Source: an uncultured Methylobacter sp. (GTDB taxonomy: Bacteria; Pseudomonadota; Gammaproteobacteria; Methylococcales; Methylomonadaceae). From it: a stretch of DNA of 57,585 bases. The stretch covers positions 1-57,585 of the forward strand of contig CAILCX010000091.1 in the NCBI GenBank assembly GCA_903832775.1, written 5' to 3'. The position numbers and the translations under genes were made by a program. Below, in pieces: positions 18,738-28,082 of the stretch (the first letter of the stretch is position 1; every line of letters starts with the position of its first letter). The notes under the pieces are model-generated. The model saw nothing but the letters and a program-made list of their open reading frames with translations. It was not told the origin of the DNA and did not search any database.

Positions 18738-20018
18738 CTATAAGCTCTTAAAAACCAGGGCTGCACACTCCAGCGTTTTATCCAGATCGTCATCAGTATG
18801 TGCGGCTGAAACAAATCCGGCTTCAAATGCAGACGGCGCCAAATAAACACCCTGCTCCAACATCGCATGGAAAAACTGTTTGAATAGATTCTGATCGCAC
18901 TGCATAACTTGGGAAAAGCGGGATATTTGTTGTTCCTCGCTAAAAAACAGCCCGAACATGCCACCAACGCTGTTCGTCGTCAGCGCAATCCCCGCCTGAC
19001 TTGCACTCGCTTTTAACCCTGAAGTCAGTTTTTCAGTTTTGTCAGCCAAAGTCTGATAAAAGTCGGGTTGGGCAATCAATTCCAGTGTTTTTAATCCGGC
19101 GGCCATGGCAACCGGATTACCGGAGAGCGTGCCAGCTTGATACACTGGTCCCAAGGGCGCAAGACATTCCATGATTTTACGCGAACCACCGAAAGCGCCG
19201 ACCGGCATGCCGCCACCAATGATTTTGCCCAGCGTGGTTAAATCCGGTTTCACATTATAAAATCCCTGTGCGCCATTTAAGGCAACTCTAAAACCGGTCA
19301 TTACTTCATCAAAAATCAACACACTGTCATATTGATCGCAGACCTGACGCAGGGTTTCAAGAAAATCGGGCTCAGGAGGAATACAGTTCATGTTACCGGC
19401 GACCGGTTCCACAATAATACAGGCAACTTGTTCGCCGATTTCTGCAAACAGTTTTTTGACTGCATCACTATCATTGTAAGTCAAAGTAATAGTGTTTTCA
19501 GCGACGCTTGCGGGCACGCCCGGCGAACTCGGCACACCAAAAGTTAATGCGCCGGAACCGGCCTTGACCAATAAAGAATCGGAATGGCCATGATAACAGC
19601 CTTCGAACTTAACGATCTTATCGCGTCCGGTATAACCTCTGGCCAAACGAATGGCACTCATGGTCGCCTCGGTGCCGGAACTGACCATTCTGACCAGTTC
19701 AATAGACGGCATCAGCTCGCAAACCCGTTGCGCCATCAACGTTTCGATTTCGGTTGGCGCACCAAAACTCAGACCTTTTTCAGCAGCCAGTTTGACCGCC
19801 GCAATAACTTCCGGATGCGCATGGCCTAAAATCATCGGTCCCCAAGAGCCGACATAGTCGATATAACGTTTTCCGAAGTTATCGTAAATATAAGCACCAC
19901 TGGCATGATCGATAAAAACCGGTGTGCCGCCCACACCACTAAAAGATCGAACCGGCGAATTAACGCCACCAGGAATTACAGATTTTGCTTCGGAAAATAA
20001 CGCGGTTGCTTCAGTCAT
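18738..20018 (-). CDS. hemL: Glutamate-1-semialdehyde 2,1-aminomutase
   Basis: The protein has 426 residues, the standard HemL length. It converts glutamate-1-semialdehyde to 5-aminolevulinate with PLP, an early step of tetrapyrrole synthesis in the cytoplasm. Family hallmarks are [17 protein letters not shown] at the start, [16 protein letters not shown] (cofactor phosphate pocket), [11 protein letters not shown], and [16 protein letters not shown], whose Lys265 is the PLP Schiff-base lysine. The frame is open to 20165, but [12 protein letters not shown] at 20018 is the family start. The ribosome-binding site is weak. The HepT/MntA pair follows closely on the same strand. Confidence 0.97.
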   Translation of the reverse strand: MTEATALFSEAKSVIPGGVNSPVRSFSGVGGTPVFIDHASGAYIYDNFGKRYIDYVGSWGPMILGHAHPEVIAAVKLAAEKGLSFGAPTEIETLMAQRVCELMPSIELVRMVSSGTEATMSAIRLARGYTGRDKIVKFEGCYHGHSDSLLVKAGSGALTFGVPSSPGVPASVAENTITLTYNDSDAVKKLFAEIGEQVACIIVEPVAGNMNCIPPEPDFLETLRQVCDQYDSVLIFDEVMTGFRVALNGAQGFYNVKPDLTTLGKIIGGGMPVGAFGGSRKIMECLAPLGPVYQAGTLSGNPVAMAAGLKTLELIAQPDFYQTLADKTEKLTSGLKASASQAGIALTTNSVGGMFGLFFSEEQQISRFSQVMQCDQNLFKQFFHAMLEQGVYLAPSAFEAGFVSAAHTDDDLDKTLECAALVFKSL

Positions 20019-20251
20019 AGTGATTTTTATCGCCCAATTTGATGGATATAACCTTGGTCTAAAGGCTACAGGTTCAGTGAAGTATGAATTAATAATGTAA
20101 AGGATAAGATAAGTTTGCAATGATTCAAAGTTTATTGCTTTAGGGATCATCATCAGCCCCGCCATGCATCCTTCAATTTGCCAGTCTTGCCAATAATTGT
20201 GGCTGTGTTATGGTGTTTCAACTTTATCATTATCAAAAATGAGATCATAGA

Positions 20252-21016
20252 ATGAATGTGTTAGCTGTCTACAGCATCAAGGGCGGGGTTGGAAAAACCT
20301 CAAGCGCGGTTAATCTTGCACACACAGCGGCCCGCAACGGTTACCGCACGCTGGTTTGGGATCTTGATCCGCAAGGTGCCAGCAGCTATTACTTTCGCAT
20401 CAAACCAAAAATCAAAGGGGGAAGCAAAGACTTGATTGCCGGAAAACGCGAGTTGGATGATCTAATTAAAGGTACGGACTTTGAAAATCTGGATTTATTA
20501 CCGGCTGATTTTTCTTTCAGAAATCTGGATCTGGTTTTGGATACCAAGAAAAAACCGACTCATCAAATTAAAAAACTGCTTAAGCCGTTGGCTGAAGACT
20601 ACGATTTTATTTTTCTGGATTGTCCGCCCAATATTTCGCTGTTGTCTGAAGCCGTTTTTGAAGCCGCCGATATTCTGTTATCGCCGATTATTCCGACCAC
20701 GTTATCCTTAAGAACACTTGAACAACTCAAAAAATTTATTGATGAAAATAATTTAACTAAACTGGCGCTGGTGCCTTTTTTCTCTATGGCCGACCGTCGT
20801 AAAAAAATGCACAAAGATATCATGACGAATATGGCCGAAAGTCATGCCGAGATATTAGCGACCGCCATTCCCTATGCCAGTGATATCGAACGCATGGGAC
20901 TGGAGCGTATGCCATTGAATGGCTATGTCAAAAAAAGTCAGTCTACAATTGCTTATGATGCTTTGTGGCAAGAAATTCTTGTCCGCATTGCTGATATCGA
21001 AAAAAAGACTATTTAA
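20252..21016 (+). CDS. ParA-family ATPase
   Basis: This is a 254-residue ParA/MinD-type P-loop ATPase. A deviant Walker A (IKGGVGKTSSAVNLA, residues 9-23) is followed by switch I (WDLDPQGASS) and Walker B (YDFIFLDCPPNISLLSEA). There is no ParB gene or parS-like site nearby, so this is an orphan and not the chromosome partition operon. Such orphans position or regulate other cellular machinery; the cargo cannot be told. The methyltransferase gene starts 15 bp after its stop, so the two probably form an operon. Confidence 0.88.
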   Translation: MNVLAVYSIKGGVGKTSSAVNLAHTAARNGYRTLVWDLDPQGASSYYFRIKPKIKGGSKDLIAGKRELDDLIKGTDFENLDLLPADFSFRNLDLVLDTKKKPTHQIKKLLKPLAEDYDFIFLDCPPNISLLSEAVFEAADILLSPIIPTTLSLRTLEQLKKFIDENNLTKLALVPFFSMADRRKKMHKDIMTNMAESHAEILATAIPYASDIERMGLERMPLNGYVKKSQSTIAYDALWQEILVRIADIEKKTI

Positions 21017-21031
21017 TTTATCGAGGCCATT

Positions 21032-21649
21032 ATGAAGCCAGATAGCAAGACGATTGAAAAACGCTATGACCGGATTGCGCCTTATTTTGAGGGCATGGAA
21101 GCAGTGATGGAAGGTCTGTTTTTTAAAAACTGGCGAAAAAGATGCTGGGCGAAGGTTGAGGGTCATCATATTCTTGAAGTTGGTGTTGGAACAGGCAAAA
21201 ATTTCGACTATTACCCCAAGGATGCAAGAGTTACCGCAATTGATTTTAGTGCGCAGATGCTGAAACAGGCAGTAAAGAAAAGAGACCGAAAACAGGTCAA
21301 CGTTGATCTGGAGTTGATGGATGTTGAGTCATTATGGTTTGCAGACAATAGTTTTGACACGGTTGTAAGCACCTTCGTTTTTTGTTCCGTACCTTCAGCA
21401 ATAAAGGGCTTGAAAGAACTTAAGCGGGTTTGCAAACCGGGTGGGCAGGTGTTATTGCTTGAGCATGTGTTAAGTGCGAACCGTGTACTTGCCGCCGTGA
21501 TGAATCTGCTAAACCCTGTCGTTGTGGGTTTGCTTGGCGCCAACATCAACAGAAATACGGTTAAAAATGTAAAAGCTTGCTCTTTTACCTATGTAAATGT
21601 CGACGAACGTAGCGGTGATATTATCAAACTGATTGAAGCCAGAAAGTAA
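21032..21649 (+). CDS. Class I SAM-dependent methyltransferase (UbiE/PmtA-like)
   Basis: The protein has 205 residues. Motif I is HILEVGVGTGKNFDYYP (residues about 46-62), followed by the acidic Asp of motif II (VTAIDFSAQML), then FDTVVSTFVFCSVPSA and the motif-III region KRVCKPGGQVLLLEH. The sequence resembles UbiE-like and phospholipid N-methyltransferases with a C-terminal hydrophobic stretch (residues about 150-170) that could contact membrane lipids. The substrate is unknown. It is coupled closely to the ParA gene upstream. Confidence 0.85.
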   Translation: MKPDSKTIEKRYDRIAPYFEGMEAVMEGLFFKNWRKRCWAKVEGHHILEVGVGTGKNFDYYPKDARVTAIDFSAQMLKQAVKKRDRKQVNVDLELMDVESLWFADNSFDTVVSTFVFCSVPSAIKGLKELKRVCKPGGQVLLLEHVLSANRVLAAVMNLLNPVVVGLLGANINRNTVKNVKACSFTYVNVDERSGDIIKLIEARK

Positions 21650-21724
21650 CGCAGTAAAACTTTTTAACTGAATGCCCGTTGAATTAGGTAAAATAGACTA
21701 AATTTTTGGAAATTAGTTATATAC

Positions 21725-22333
21725 GTGAAGCCACAATTAGAAAATCTGGTACAAACGCCAATTCCGACCAAACACGGCGAATTTATCCTACATTACTTCA
21801 GCAACACCATTGATGACAAGGAGCATGTTGCCCTGGTTAAAGGTGATGTCGTTAACAAAGAACATGTTCCTGTGCGCATTCATTCAGAATGTTTTACCGG
21901 TGACGTATTGGGTTCAAGGCGTTGTGATTGTGGTGAACAGCTGGATATGGCCTTACAGCTCATTGATCAGGCCGGATTTGGAGTTCTGATTTATCTGCGT
22001 CAGGAAGGTCGGGGCATCGGTTTATTGAAAAAACTGCAGGCTTATAATCTTCAGGATCAGGGCATGGATACGGTTGATGCCAACATCCATCTGGGTCATC
22101 TGGCCGATGAACGCGAATATAGCGTCGCAGCGTTAATTCTGGAAAACCTGAAAATAAACTCCATCGAATTGCTGACCAATAACCCCGACAAAATAGACGG
22201 CCTTATTAAGCTGGGTATTAACGTCGCAGGTCGCATTCCCGTAGAATCCGTGGCTAATGATGACAATGTCGGTTATTTGAAAACCAAAGCAAAAAAAATG
22301 GCGCACCTGCTGTTCGAACCCAAGAAAAGTTAA
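21725..22333 (+). CDS. ribA: GTP cyclohydrolase II
   Basis: The protein has 202 residues, typical of stand-alone RibA. It opens GTP to 2,5-diamino-6-ribosylamino-pyrimidinone phosphate, the first committed step of riboflavin synthesis. It shows RIHSECFTGDVLGSRRCDCG with the three zinc cysteines, LIYLRQEGRGIGL (the catalytic Arg/Glu region), and LTNNPDKIDGL. The only start consistent with the family N-terminus is GTG 21725. The final Lys/Ser-rich tail is short. The gene stands alone between the methyltransferase and DUF2782. Confidence 0.96.
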   Translation: MKPQLENLVQTPIPTKHGEFILHYFSNTIDDKEHVALVKGDVVNKEHVPVRIHSECFTGDVLGSRRCDCGEQLDMALQLIDQAGFGVLIYLRQEGRGIGLLKKLQAYNLQDQGMDTVDANIHLGHLADEREYSVAALILENLKINSIELLTNNPDKIDGLIKLGINVAGRIPVESVANDDNVGYLKTKAKKMAHLLFEPKKS

Positions 22334-22474
22334 GGCGGTCGTCTTTCATCGTTTCAGCCGATATCAATAGCGGCTAACATTTAGCAGTTCCTTTTCTGAC
22401 GGTCATGTGGAATAGGTGTTTTAGTTAAAACTGTAATAAGATAGCAATAGTTTCTACTTTAAAAGAGTTAGTCG

Positions 22475-22813
22475 ATGCGACGTTTTATTCTACTGAGTTT
22501 GCTTGCCTTCCCGGCCTATGCTGTCGATGAGCAGCCACCACCTGTGCTTGAGGCGTTGCCAGAGGCGCCGGAACCACCTTTGCCGGTGCGGAACGGTGAA
22601 ACCATGGAGCCTGACATTACTATTATTCGTAAAGCCAAGGAGACAATTCAGGAATACCGTCGTAACGGCAAACTTTATATGATTAAAGTCATACCGGTAG
22701 TAGGCCCTCCTTATTATTTTCTTGATACCAACGGCGATGGCAAAATGGATGTCCGTCGTAGCGATCTGGATAGAGGTTCTGACGTTCAGATGTGGAAATT
22801 ACTGGAATGGTAG
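22475..22813 (+). CDS. DUF2782 family periplasmic protein
   Basis: This is a small 112-residue protein with a signal peptide (MRRFILLSLLAFPAYA), a Pro/Glu-rich linker and a conserved module holding EYRRNGKLYMIKVIPVVGPP and YYFLDTNGDGKMD. This is the DUF2782 pattern seen in gammaproteobacteria just upstream of genes such as thrB or polA. The role is unknown. The homoserine kinase gene starts 11 bp after its stop, so co-expression is likely. Confidence 0.85.
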   Translation: MRRFILLSLLAFPAYAVDEQPPPVLEALPEAPEPPLPVRNGETMEPDITIIRKAKETIQEYRRNGKLYMIKVIPVVGPPYYFLDTNGDGKMDVRRSDLDRGSDVQMWKLLEW

Positions 22814-22824
22814 TCGCTTAAGCA

Positions 22825-23790
22825 GTGTCAGTTTTTACTTGCATTACACGTCCGCAACTCGATCAATTCTTAAATCCTTATGCCCTGGGCGCAGTCCTCA
22901 GTTTAGAGGGCATAAAGGACGGCATCGACAATACCAATTATTTTGTAACTACCGAGCAAGGCCGCTTTGTCTTGACTTTGTTCGAGTCGCTGACTGTCAA
23001 TGAAGTCCCTCATTTTCTCAAGTTATTATCGCATCTAGGCAAAAACGGTCTTTTATGCCCCTGCCCTTTTAGCGATCTGCACACAAATCTGCTGGGTGAG
23101 GTAAACGGGAAACCGGCAGTGCTATTTAAACAATTATCCGGCGCAGCCATCGAAGTGCCATCAATCGTTCAATGCCAGGAAATCGGCTTGCAACTTGCGA
23201 GTTTGCACCGTTGCACGGAGGGCTATGATTTTGCTGTAAAAAATAGCAATGATTTAGCTTGGTGCAAAGCAGTGCAAATTAAAATTGGCGACCATTTATC
23301 CACTGAAGAACGTGAACTGATTGATGATGAACTGGCTTTTCAAACTGGACACAACCCGGTCAATTTACCTCGGGGCGTCATTCACGCGGACTTGTTCAGA
23401 GATAATGTGTTGTTTGATGGAGATCGGCTCAGCGGCTTACTGGATTTTTACAGTGCCTGCACCGATACCTTATTGCTTGATATTGCCATAACGGCAAACG
23501 ACTGGTGCTGTGATCATGGCAAGATTAACCCCTTAAAATTTAAGGCGCTTTTTGCTGCGTATCAAACGCTTAGGCCTCTGGAACTCCTGGAAAAACAACA
23601 TTGGCCAATTATGCTCAGGGCTGCAGCATTACGTTTTTGGCTATCCCGGCTTCAACACCAATACTACCCTCGTCCTGGCGATATAACCCAGCAAAAAGAT
23701 CCGCTGGTTTTTAAGCGACTATTGCTGCAACATAGACAGGCGTCATTATTATCTGATAACACTATTTTCAACCTCAGGAGTACAGCATGA
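22825..23790 (+). CDS. thrB: Homoserine kinase (ThrB type II, APH fold)
   Basis: The protein has 321 residues. It phosphorylates homoserine in threonine biosynthesis but uses the aminoglycoside-phosphotransferase fold (pseudomonad type) rather than the GHMP fold. It shows GIKDGIDNTNYFVTTEQGRF at the N-lobe, the catalytic loop VIHADLFRDNVLF, and the metal-binding GLLDFYSACTD. Start GTG 22825 gives MSVFTCITRPQLDQFL, matching known family starts. Its stop overlaps the next start by four bases (ATGA). Confidence 0.93.
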   Translation: MSVFTCITRPQLDQFLNPYALGAVLSLEGIKDGIDNTNYFVTTEQGRFVLTLFESLTVNEVPHFLKLLSHLGKNGLLCPCPFSDLHTNLLGEVNGKPAVLFKQLSGAAIEVPSIVQCQEIGLQLASLHRCTEGYDFAVKNSNDLAWCKAVQIKIGDHLSTEERELIDDELAFQTGHNPVNLPRGVIHADLFRDNVLFDGDRLSGLLDFYSACTDTLLLDIAITANDWCCDHGKINPLKFKALFAAYQTLRPLELLEKQHWPIMLRAAALRFWLSRLQHQYYPRPGDITQQKDPLVFKRLLLQHRQASLLSDNTIFNLRSTA

Positions 23791-24149
23791 TTAAAATGTT
23801 ACACCTTACTTTTGTTTTATTATCTATTGTCAGCTTTGTCGGCAGAGTCTTTCTGGCGCAAAGCCGCCCAGAGATGCTGGAGATAAAATGGATAAAAATC
23901 GGGCCACATATTGTCAATACGATATTGCTGATTACCGGTTTTACTTTGGTTTTTCAGGGCTCATGGTTATCAGGCGAGTATGGCTGGATTGTCGCCAAGT
24001 TAGTCGTTTTATTGGGCTATGTCGGTCTGGGAACTTTGGCTATCAAAAGCCAGGGCACTTTGCGTTGGCAAGCTTTCGCCGGGGCTGTTGCCTGTTTTAT
24101 TTATATTGCGATTGTCGCAGTCAGTAAACATGCGTTGTTCTTTTTATAA
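23787..24149 (+). CDS. SirB2-like membrane protein
   Basis: The product has 120 residues and four predicted membrane helices, with the SirB2 features MLHLTFVLLSIVSFVGR, RPEMLEIKWIKIGPHIVNTI and the final HALFFL. The family was named from invasion-gene regulation in Salmonella, but its biochemical role is unknown. The start codon overlaps the thrB stop (ATGA), so it is translationally coupled. A terminator follows. Confidence 0.85.
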   Translation: MIKMLHLTFVLLSIVSFVGRVFLAQSRPEMLEIKWIKIGPHIVNTILLITGFTLVFQGSWLSGEYGWIVAKLVVLLGYVGLGTLAIKSQGTLRWQAFAGAVACFIYIAIVAVSKHALFFL

Positions 24150-24153
24150 GTAG

Positions 24154-24177
24154 TGTCGCTATCGCGACGGATTTTTT
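24154..24177 (+). terminator. Terminator after the thrB-SirB2 unit
   Basis: GTCGC and GCGAC form a short stem with a four-base loop, followed by GGA and six Ts. It sits five bases after the SirB2 stop. Confidence 0.5.
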
Positions 24178-24180
24178 AAT

Positions 24181-24400
24181 CGGGTTCTCGCACCCGAAGG
24201 CGAGATACTTTTCTTTGCATGGCCAAAGAAAAGTATCCAAAAGAAAGGCCACCCGGTTACCGCTTCATCCTGCGCGCCTCACTTTTATCAGGGGCTGTCA
24301 AAAGGGACTCCTGTCCCTTTGTCAACGCGCGACATCCCTGCCGCGCCCCTGACGGGCTTATCCTGTTAAAAGCTCCGGTGCTCGGCGCGGTAAACGGGAT
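24181..24400. repeat. Dispersed palindromic repeat element
   Basis: This non-coding 220-bp stretch shows nested inverted repeats: GATACTTTTCTTTG/CAAAGAAAAGTATC (24204-24217 with 24224-24237), AAAGGGAC/GTCCCTTT (24301-24320) and an enclosing CAGGGGC/GCCCCTG (24289-24351). Its GC content and its ACTTTTCTTTG...CAAAGAAAAGT core resemble a repeat scattered in many proteobacterial genomes. A small ORF crossing it is probably spurious. Only one copy is in the window. Confidence 0.5.
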
Positions 24401-24458
24401 TTCAACCTGCCTACCAATTAACATCAGCTAAAAACAGATAAGCCAGATTAACTGCTAG

Positions 24459-25280
24459 CTACAAAAAACATTCAACTTCATCAAGTTGCTGATCAAACCA
24501 AACTAAAAAATCTTTACCTTTTCGAAATTGACTTTCCTCAAACTCAGGAATGTTAGCTTGGGTTAACACCTCCCAGCGAGACAACCGATTTTTTAACTGC
24601 CCCTGTTCGCTGGACGTAAAGTGATACTGCCGAATCAGTTGACCAAAAGACTTCAACTCCGGCTCAGTGATCAATTTTGCCAAAGCGCCTAACTCTTTCA
24701 TTAGTACTTCAAGCGTTGCGACATGCGGAATAATTAATGCCGTAACCTGTTTTGGCAGAATATTTTCGGCCGGTGATAATTCATTGTCAGAAACAACTTT
24801 AAGACAGTGAATTAATTCACCCGAAGAGAAACGTATTGCCGTTTCATAAAACGCCGAGGCCTCCATATCGCAAAGTGCCAGCGGATCATAAACAAGCTGC
24901 GGTCTTGAGGAAGTTTGAATGCTGGCCGTGGTACAAGGCGACTCAAAAACCATCGACGGATAATGGCTCTTGTAACTGTCAACATCGGTAATTTTGTCGA
25001 TTAAAAACAGACTGCCCAGAGCATGATGCTTGTGTCCGGCAATGCCAATATTAATCAAAACCGGATGATCAACAGAACCTAACAAAGCCTGTGAATAAGC
25101 CACACCGGCAGCCATCGAAGTTTTGCCCAAGCCGGTAACCGTAAGACAAATATCCGCATTAACATAAACCGCAAACGGCTGAATGGTGGTTATTTTTTTT
25201 AAATTGAAATAATCAACCACCGACTTGGCTTCACAAGGCAAGGCGGCGTAAATAAAAATGCGAGGCTTGTTTTGTTGCAT
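24459..25280 (-). CDS. Nucleoside phosphorylase/nucleosidase family protein
   Basis: The protein has 273 residues. The first 190 look like the PNP/MTAN fold: FIYAALPCEAKSVV at the start, VTGLGKTSMAAGVAYSQAL, INIGIAGHK, and DMEASAFYETA, where the ME(A/G)xA motif places the ribose and Glu. A later KVVSDN element carries the usual catalytic Asp. The last 80 residues (SSEQGQLKNRL...) are extra and family-specific. It may cleave a nucleoside, perhaps a methylthioadenosine-like one, but the substrate is not deducible. It follows the NfeD gene with a 2-bp gap. Confidence 0.75.
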   Translation of the reverse strand: MQQNKPRIFIYAALPCEAKSVVDYFNLKKITTIQPFAVYVNADICLTVTGLGKTSMAAGVAYSQALLGSVDHPVLINIGIAGHKHHALGSLFLIDKITDVDSYKSHYPSMVFESPCTTASIQTSSRPQLVYDPLALCDMEASAFYETAIRFSSGELIHCLKVVSDNELSPAENILPKQVTALIIPHVATLEVLMKELGALAKLITEPELKSFGQLIRQYHFTSSEQGQLKNRLSRWEVLTQANIPEFEESQFRKGKDFLVWFDQQLDEVECFL

Positions 25281-25282
25281 GG

Positions 25283-25726
25283 TTAATCAACTATTTCCAC
25301 ATCAAAAACAGTGCCACAAATTGCGACGACCTTTACTTTGGTATTAATACTGCAATCCGGCCCCTGTACTTTCCAAATTGAATCATCGACCTTTATTTTG
25401 CCCTCGCCATTTTCTATGGGTTGATACAAACTAAAAGTCCTGCCGATATATTGAGCTCCGCGTTTATTCAATAAAGGATGATCCGTTTCAATAACATGCT
25501 TCTTGCCATAAATCTTCCAGGCTGAAATTGCGGCAACCGATAGCACTGAGAAAACCGATACCTGCACTTCGATACTAATTCCTGGGATTACTAACAGCAA
25601 AAGCCCGGTTATAAAACCGGAAGTTGCCATCCACAGACAGAAAAAACCGGGCGCCAGCAGTTCTATTACTAACAGAACCAGCGCCAGCACCCACCAATTC
25701 CAAAAAACAATCGTTAGTTCAGTCAT
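25283..25726 (-). CDS. NfeD family membrane protein
   Basis: This is a 147-residue short NfeD. Two or three N-terminal membrane helices (residues about 8-75, with LLVIELLAPGFFCLWMA) are followed by a C-terminal OB-fold domain (GRTFSLYQPIENGEGKIKVD...VKVVAICGTVFDVE). These proteins partner with SPFH-domain membrane proteins, and that gene lies 1 bp upstream here. The pair is thought to organise membrane microdomains or quality control. Confidence 0.92.
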   Translation of the reverse strand: MTELTIVFWNWWVLALVLLVIELLAPGFFCLWMATSGFITGLLLLVIPGISIEVQVSVFSVLSVAAISAWKIYGKKHVIETDHPLLNKRGAQYIGRTFSLYQPIENGEGKIKVDDSIWKVQGPDCSINTKVKVVAICGTVFDVEIVD

Positions 25727-25727
25727 A

Positions 25728-26639
25728 TCAACTTTTTTTGGTCATTGCTTCTTTGGCCAGTTCGCCAATGCCACCCAGGGCACCGATGACACTTGAGGCC
25801 TCCAAAGGCATAAATACCAATTTACTGTTGTTGGCGGAGGCGATATCTTTTAAAGCTTCGATGTATTTTTGCGCGACAAAGTAATTAATGGCCTGAACAT
25901 CACCTTTACTGATCGCATCCGAAACCATTAACGTAGCCCTGGCTTCTGCCTGAGCAAGACGTTCACGGGCATCCGCATCACGATACGACGCTTCTTTTCG
26001 GCCTTCGGCCTCTAGAATGGCGGCCTGTTGCGCACCTTCTGCACGTAAAATCTCGGATTGCCTCAAGCCTTCAGCCTCAAGGATGGAGGCGCGCTTCAGT
26101 CGCTCGGCTTTCATTTGTCTTCCCATGGCTTCGACTAAATCCTTGGGTGGGGCGATATCTTTTATTTCAATACGGGTCACTTTAATGCCCCACGGAGTCG
26201 TTGCATCGTCCACAACGCTGAGCAATCTTGCATTGATGTCATCACGACGCGACAATAATTCGTCCAGATCCATTGAGCCCATAACGGTACGAATATTCGT
26301 CATCACCAGATTAAGAATAGCCCAACCCAGCTGGCTAACTTCATAAGCCGCTTTAGCGGCATCCATCACCTGATAAAAAATGACGCCATCCACAGTCACC
26401 ATCGCATTATCTTTGGTAATGACCTCCTGGGATGGCACGTCCATCACCTGTTCCATCATCACCATCTTTTTACCGATGCGATCAATAACCGGCACGATGA
26501 TATTTAAACCGGGCGTCAGCGTATTGGTATATTTACCAAAACGTTCGACGGTGTATTCCATGCCCTGAGGCACTGACTTGACACTCAAAAACACTATCAA
26601 GACTGCAAAAACCAATAATGCCAAAACAAAACCACCCAT
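25728..26639 (-). CDS. SPFH/Band 7 membrane protein (QmcA-like)
   Basis: The protein has 303 residues. One N-terminal membrane helix (residues 2-22) is followed by the SPFH domain ([51 protein letters not shown]). Next come an Ala/Glu-rich coiled coil ([13 protein letters not shown]...[14 protein letters not shown]) and a C-terminal oligomerisation region ([15 protein letters not shown]). Stomatin/QmcA relatives form ring-like membrane scaffolds. ATG 26639 has AGGGGG about 5 bp upstream, and a TTG 27 bp earlier is less likely. It is probably co-transcribed with the NfeD and nucleosidase genes. Confidence 0.92.
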   Translation of the reverse strand: MGGFVLALLVFAVLIVFLSVKSVPQGMEYTVERFGKYTNTLTPGLNIIVPVIDRIGKKMVMMEQVMDVPSQEVITKDNAMVTVDGVIFYQVMDAAKAAYEVSQLGWAILNLVMTNIRTVMGSMDLDELLSRRDDINARLLSVVDDATTPWGIKVTRIEIKDIAPPKDLVEAMGRQMKAERLKRASILEAEGLRQSEILRAEGAQQAAILEAEGRKEASYRDADARERLAQAEARATLMVSDAISKGDVQAINYFVAQKYIEALKDIASANNSKLVFMPLEASSVIGALGGIGELAKEAMTKKS

Positions 26640-26874
26640 AAAACCCCCTGATTGTTTTTTACACAAAATGTGTCGAACTTCAATTGGCGTGCGTTTAATT
26701 CACCTCTTTTCCAAAAAGCGAAACTGAATAATTACATTTTTTCAGCGGTCTCAAATCTCTATTGTTAACAATTCAGACCGTGGTAAATTAAAAACCGTTA
26801 AAATAGCATTGTGGCGTGTTGCAAACCGCCACATAACTAATAATAATATAACTTTACGTTAACGAGTAATTATA

Positions 26875-27177
26875 ATGCTGATAACCGCCGCTATTGACAC
26901 CGGTCTTTTGACCCTGCTTTTTTTTATTGTTGGAATGATTAAGCCTGGCTGGGCTCTGTTTTTTATGGCAAAACCGGACAGATTTTTAATTCTGATTATA
27001 TCGACCGTTTTATTTATGGTTTGTGCCACGCTGTTTGGTGAAGGAAACCGGCAAAAAGCTGTCGAAGAACAAGCCCCTAAAGAAATTGTCTCTAAAATAC
27101 TGTCACCTGCTTCGGCTCCAGTTCCTGTGCCCGCAGCAGATGTTCCTGCCGCTCAACCAAGTTCTCCCAAGAATTAA
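26875..27177 (+). CDS. Small membrane protein of unknown function
   Basis: The protein has 100 residues. Two hydrophobic helices (residues 4-20 and 38-53) enclose a polar loop (KPGWALFFMAKPDRF), followed by an Ala/Pro/Ser-rich tail. I recognise no family. The frame is clean, and the ATG follows an AT-rich spacer with a weak AACGAG ribosome-binding site. The next gene's frame opens 10 bp after the stop. Confidence 0.6.
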   Translation: MLITAAIDTGLLTLLFFIVGMIKPGWALFFMAKPDRFLILIISTVLFMVCATLFGEGNRQKAVEEQAPKEIVSKILSPASAPVPVPAADVPAAQPSSPKN

Positions 27178-27192
27178 CAGCGGTAAACAAAC

Positions 27193-27933
27193 CTGACAAC
27201 ACTATTAAAAGCGCTTGCCGCACAAGCGCTAGGATTAACCGCAACAATCTGTCTGACTTGGCTTTCACCTGCATTTTTTCACTGTGCTGTATTTTTAGTC
27301 GTACTCCAAGGTGCAATAGCTGCCTTGTGCTGTCAAATTCTGCGCCAACCGTACTGGTGGATTGCCATTCATGTATTTTTCCTGCCGACAGCTCTTACTC
27401 TACTTACACTGCAACTGCCGTCCTGGCTATATTTACTGGCAGCGTTACTGATGGCCTTGGTGTTCTGGGGCACCGTCAAGGGTGATGTGCCGCTGTTCTT
27501 ATCTTCTACCGCAGTAGCAACAGCCGTAGCCGACATCGTTGACCGTGAAAAGGCAACTGCATTTGCTGATCTCGGTGCGGGAGTTGGCTCTGTTGCGGTA
27601 CCCCTTGCGCAGCATCGACGGTTAATCGTAGATGCCTGGGAGTATGCGCCGCTACCCTGGTTAATTACCGCTTGGCGCTGTCGTAAACTGCCCAATGCCA
27701 CAGTTAAACGTGCAAGCTTATGGAACTGTAATCTTGCACGTTATGAGGTGGTGTTTGCTTTTCTTTCGCCGTTGGTCATGGTGAAGTTAGGCGAAAAAAT
27801 CATTGATGAAATGCCCAGTGGCAGTTTATTTATCTCATCATCTTTTCCGATTCCGAATTGGGAGCCTGAATCGATAGTCAATATTAAAGATCGACGTAAG
27901 ACAATTCTTTTTTGTTATCGCATAAGATTTTAG
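27193..27933 (+). CDS. Membrane-anchored SAM methyltransferase-like protein
   Basis: The C-terminal 130 residues show methyltransferase motif I (FADLGAGVGSVAVPLA) and a motif-II-like acidic strand (VDAWEYAPLPWL). The N-terminal part is hydrophobic with about three membrane helices. The start is unusual: there is no ATG, GTG or TTG between the in-frame stop at 27184-27186 and a TTG at 27325, yet this 132-bp stretch reads as natural protein (LTTLLKALAAQALGLTATIC). I therefore give a tentative CTG start at 27193. The conservative annotation is 27325-27933 (202 residues). The substrate is unknown. Confidence 0.6.
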   Translation: MTTLLKALAAQALGLTATICLTWLSPAFFHCAVFLVVLQGAIAALCCQILRQPYWWIAIHVFFLPTALTLLTLQLPSWLYLLAALLMALVFWGTVKGDVPLFLSSTAVATAVADIVDREKATAFADLGAGVGSVAVPLAQHRRLIVDAWEYAPLPWLITAWRCRKLPNATVKRASLWNCNLARYEVVFAFLSPLVMVKLGEKIIDEMPSGSLFISSSFPIPNWEPESIVNIKDRRKTILFCYRIRF

Positions 27934-28082
27934 ATGCTTTTCTTGATAGCAATGAGTTGAATCTAAAAAACTTGAAATATAATTTCCTGGAAAATACAAA
28001 GCACAAAAACAGATTATGCTCCGTATCTTTGTGACAGAATGTATAAGCATGTTTAGAAAACCAAAGTCAATTTTGAGAAATC

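Noticed and set aside
24219-24431. 70-codon frame inside the palindromic repeat
   Set aside because: It is composed of repeat sequence with strong hairpins, and no family resemblance is visible.
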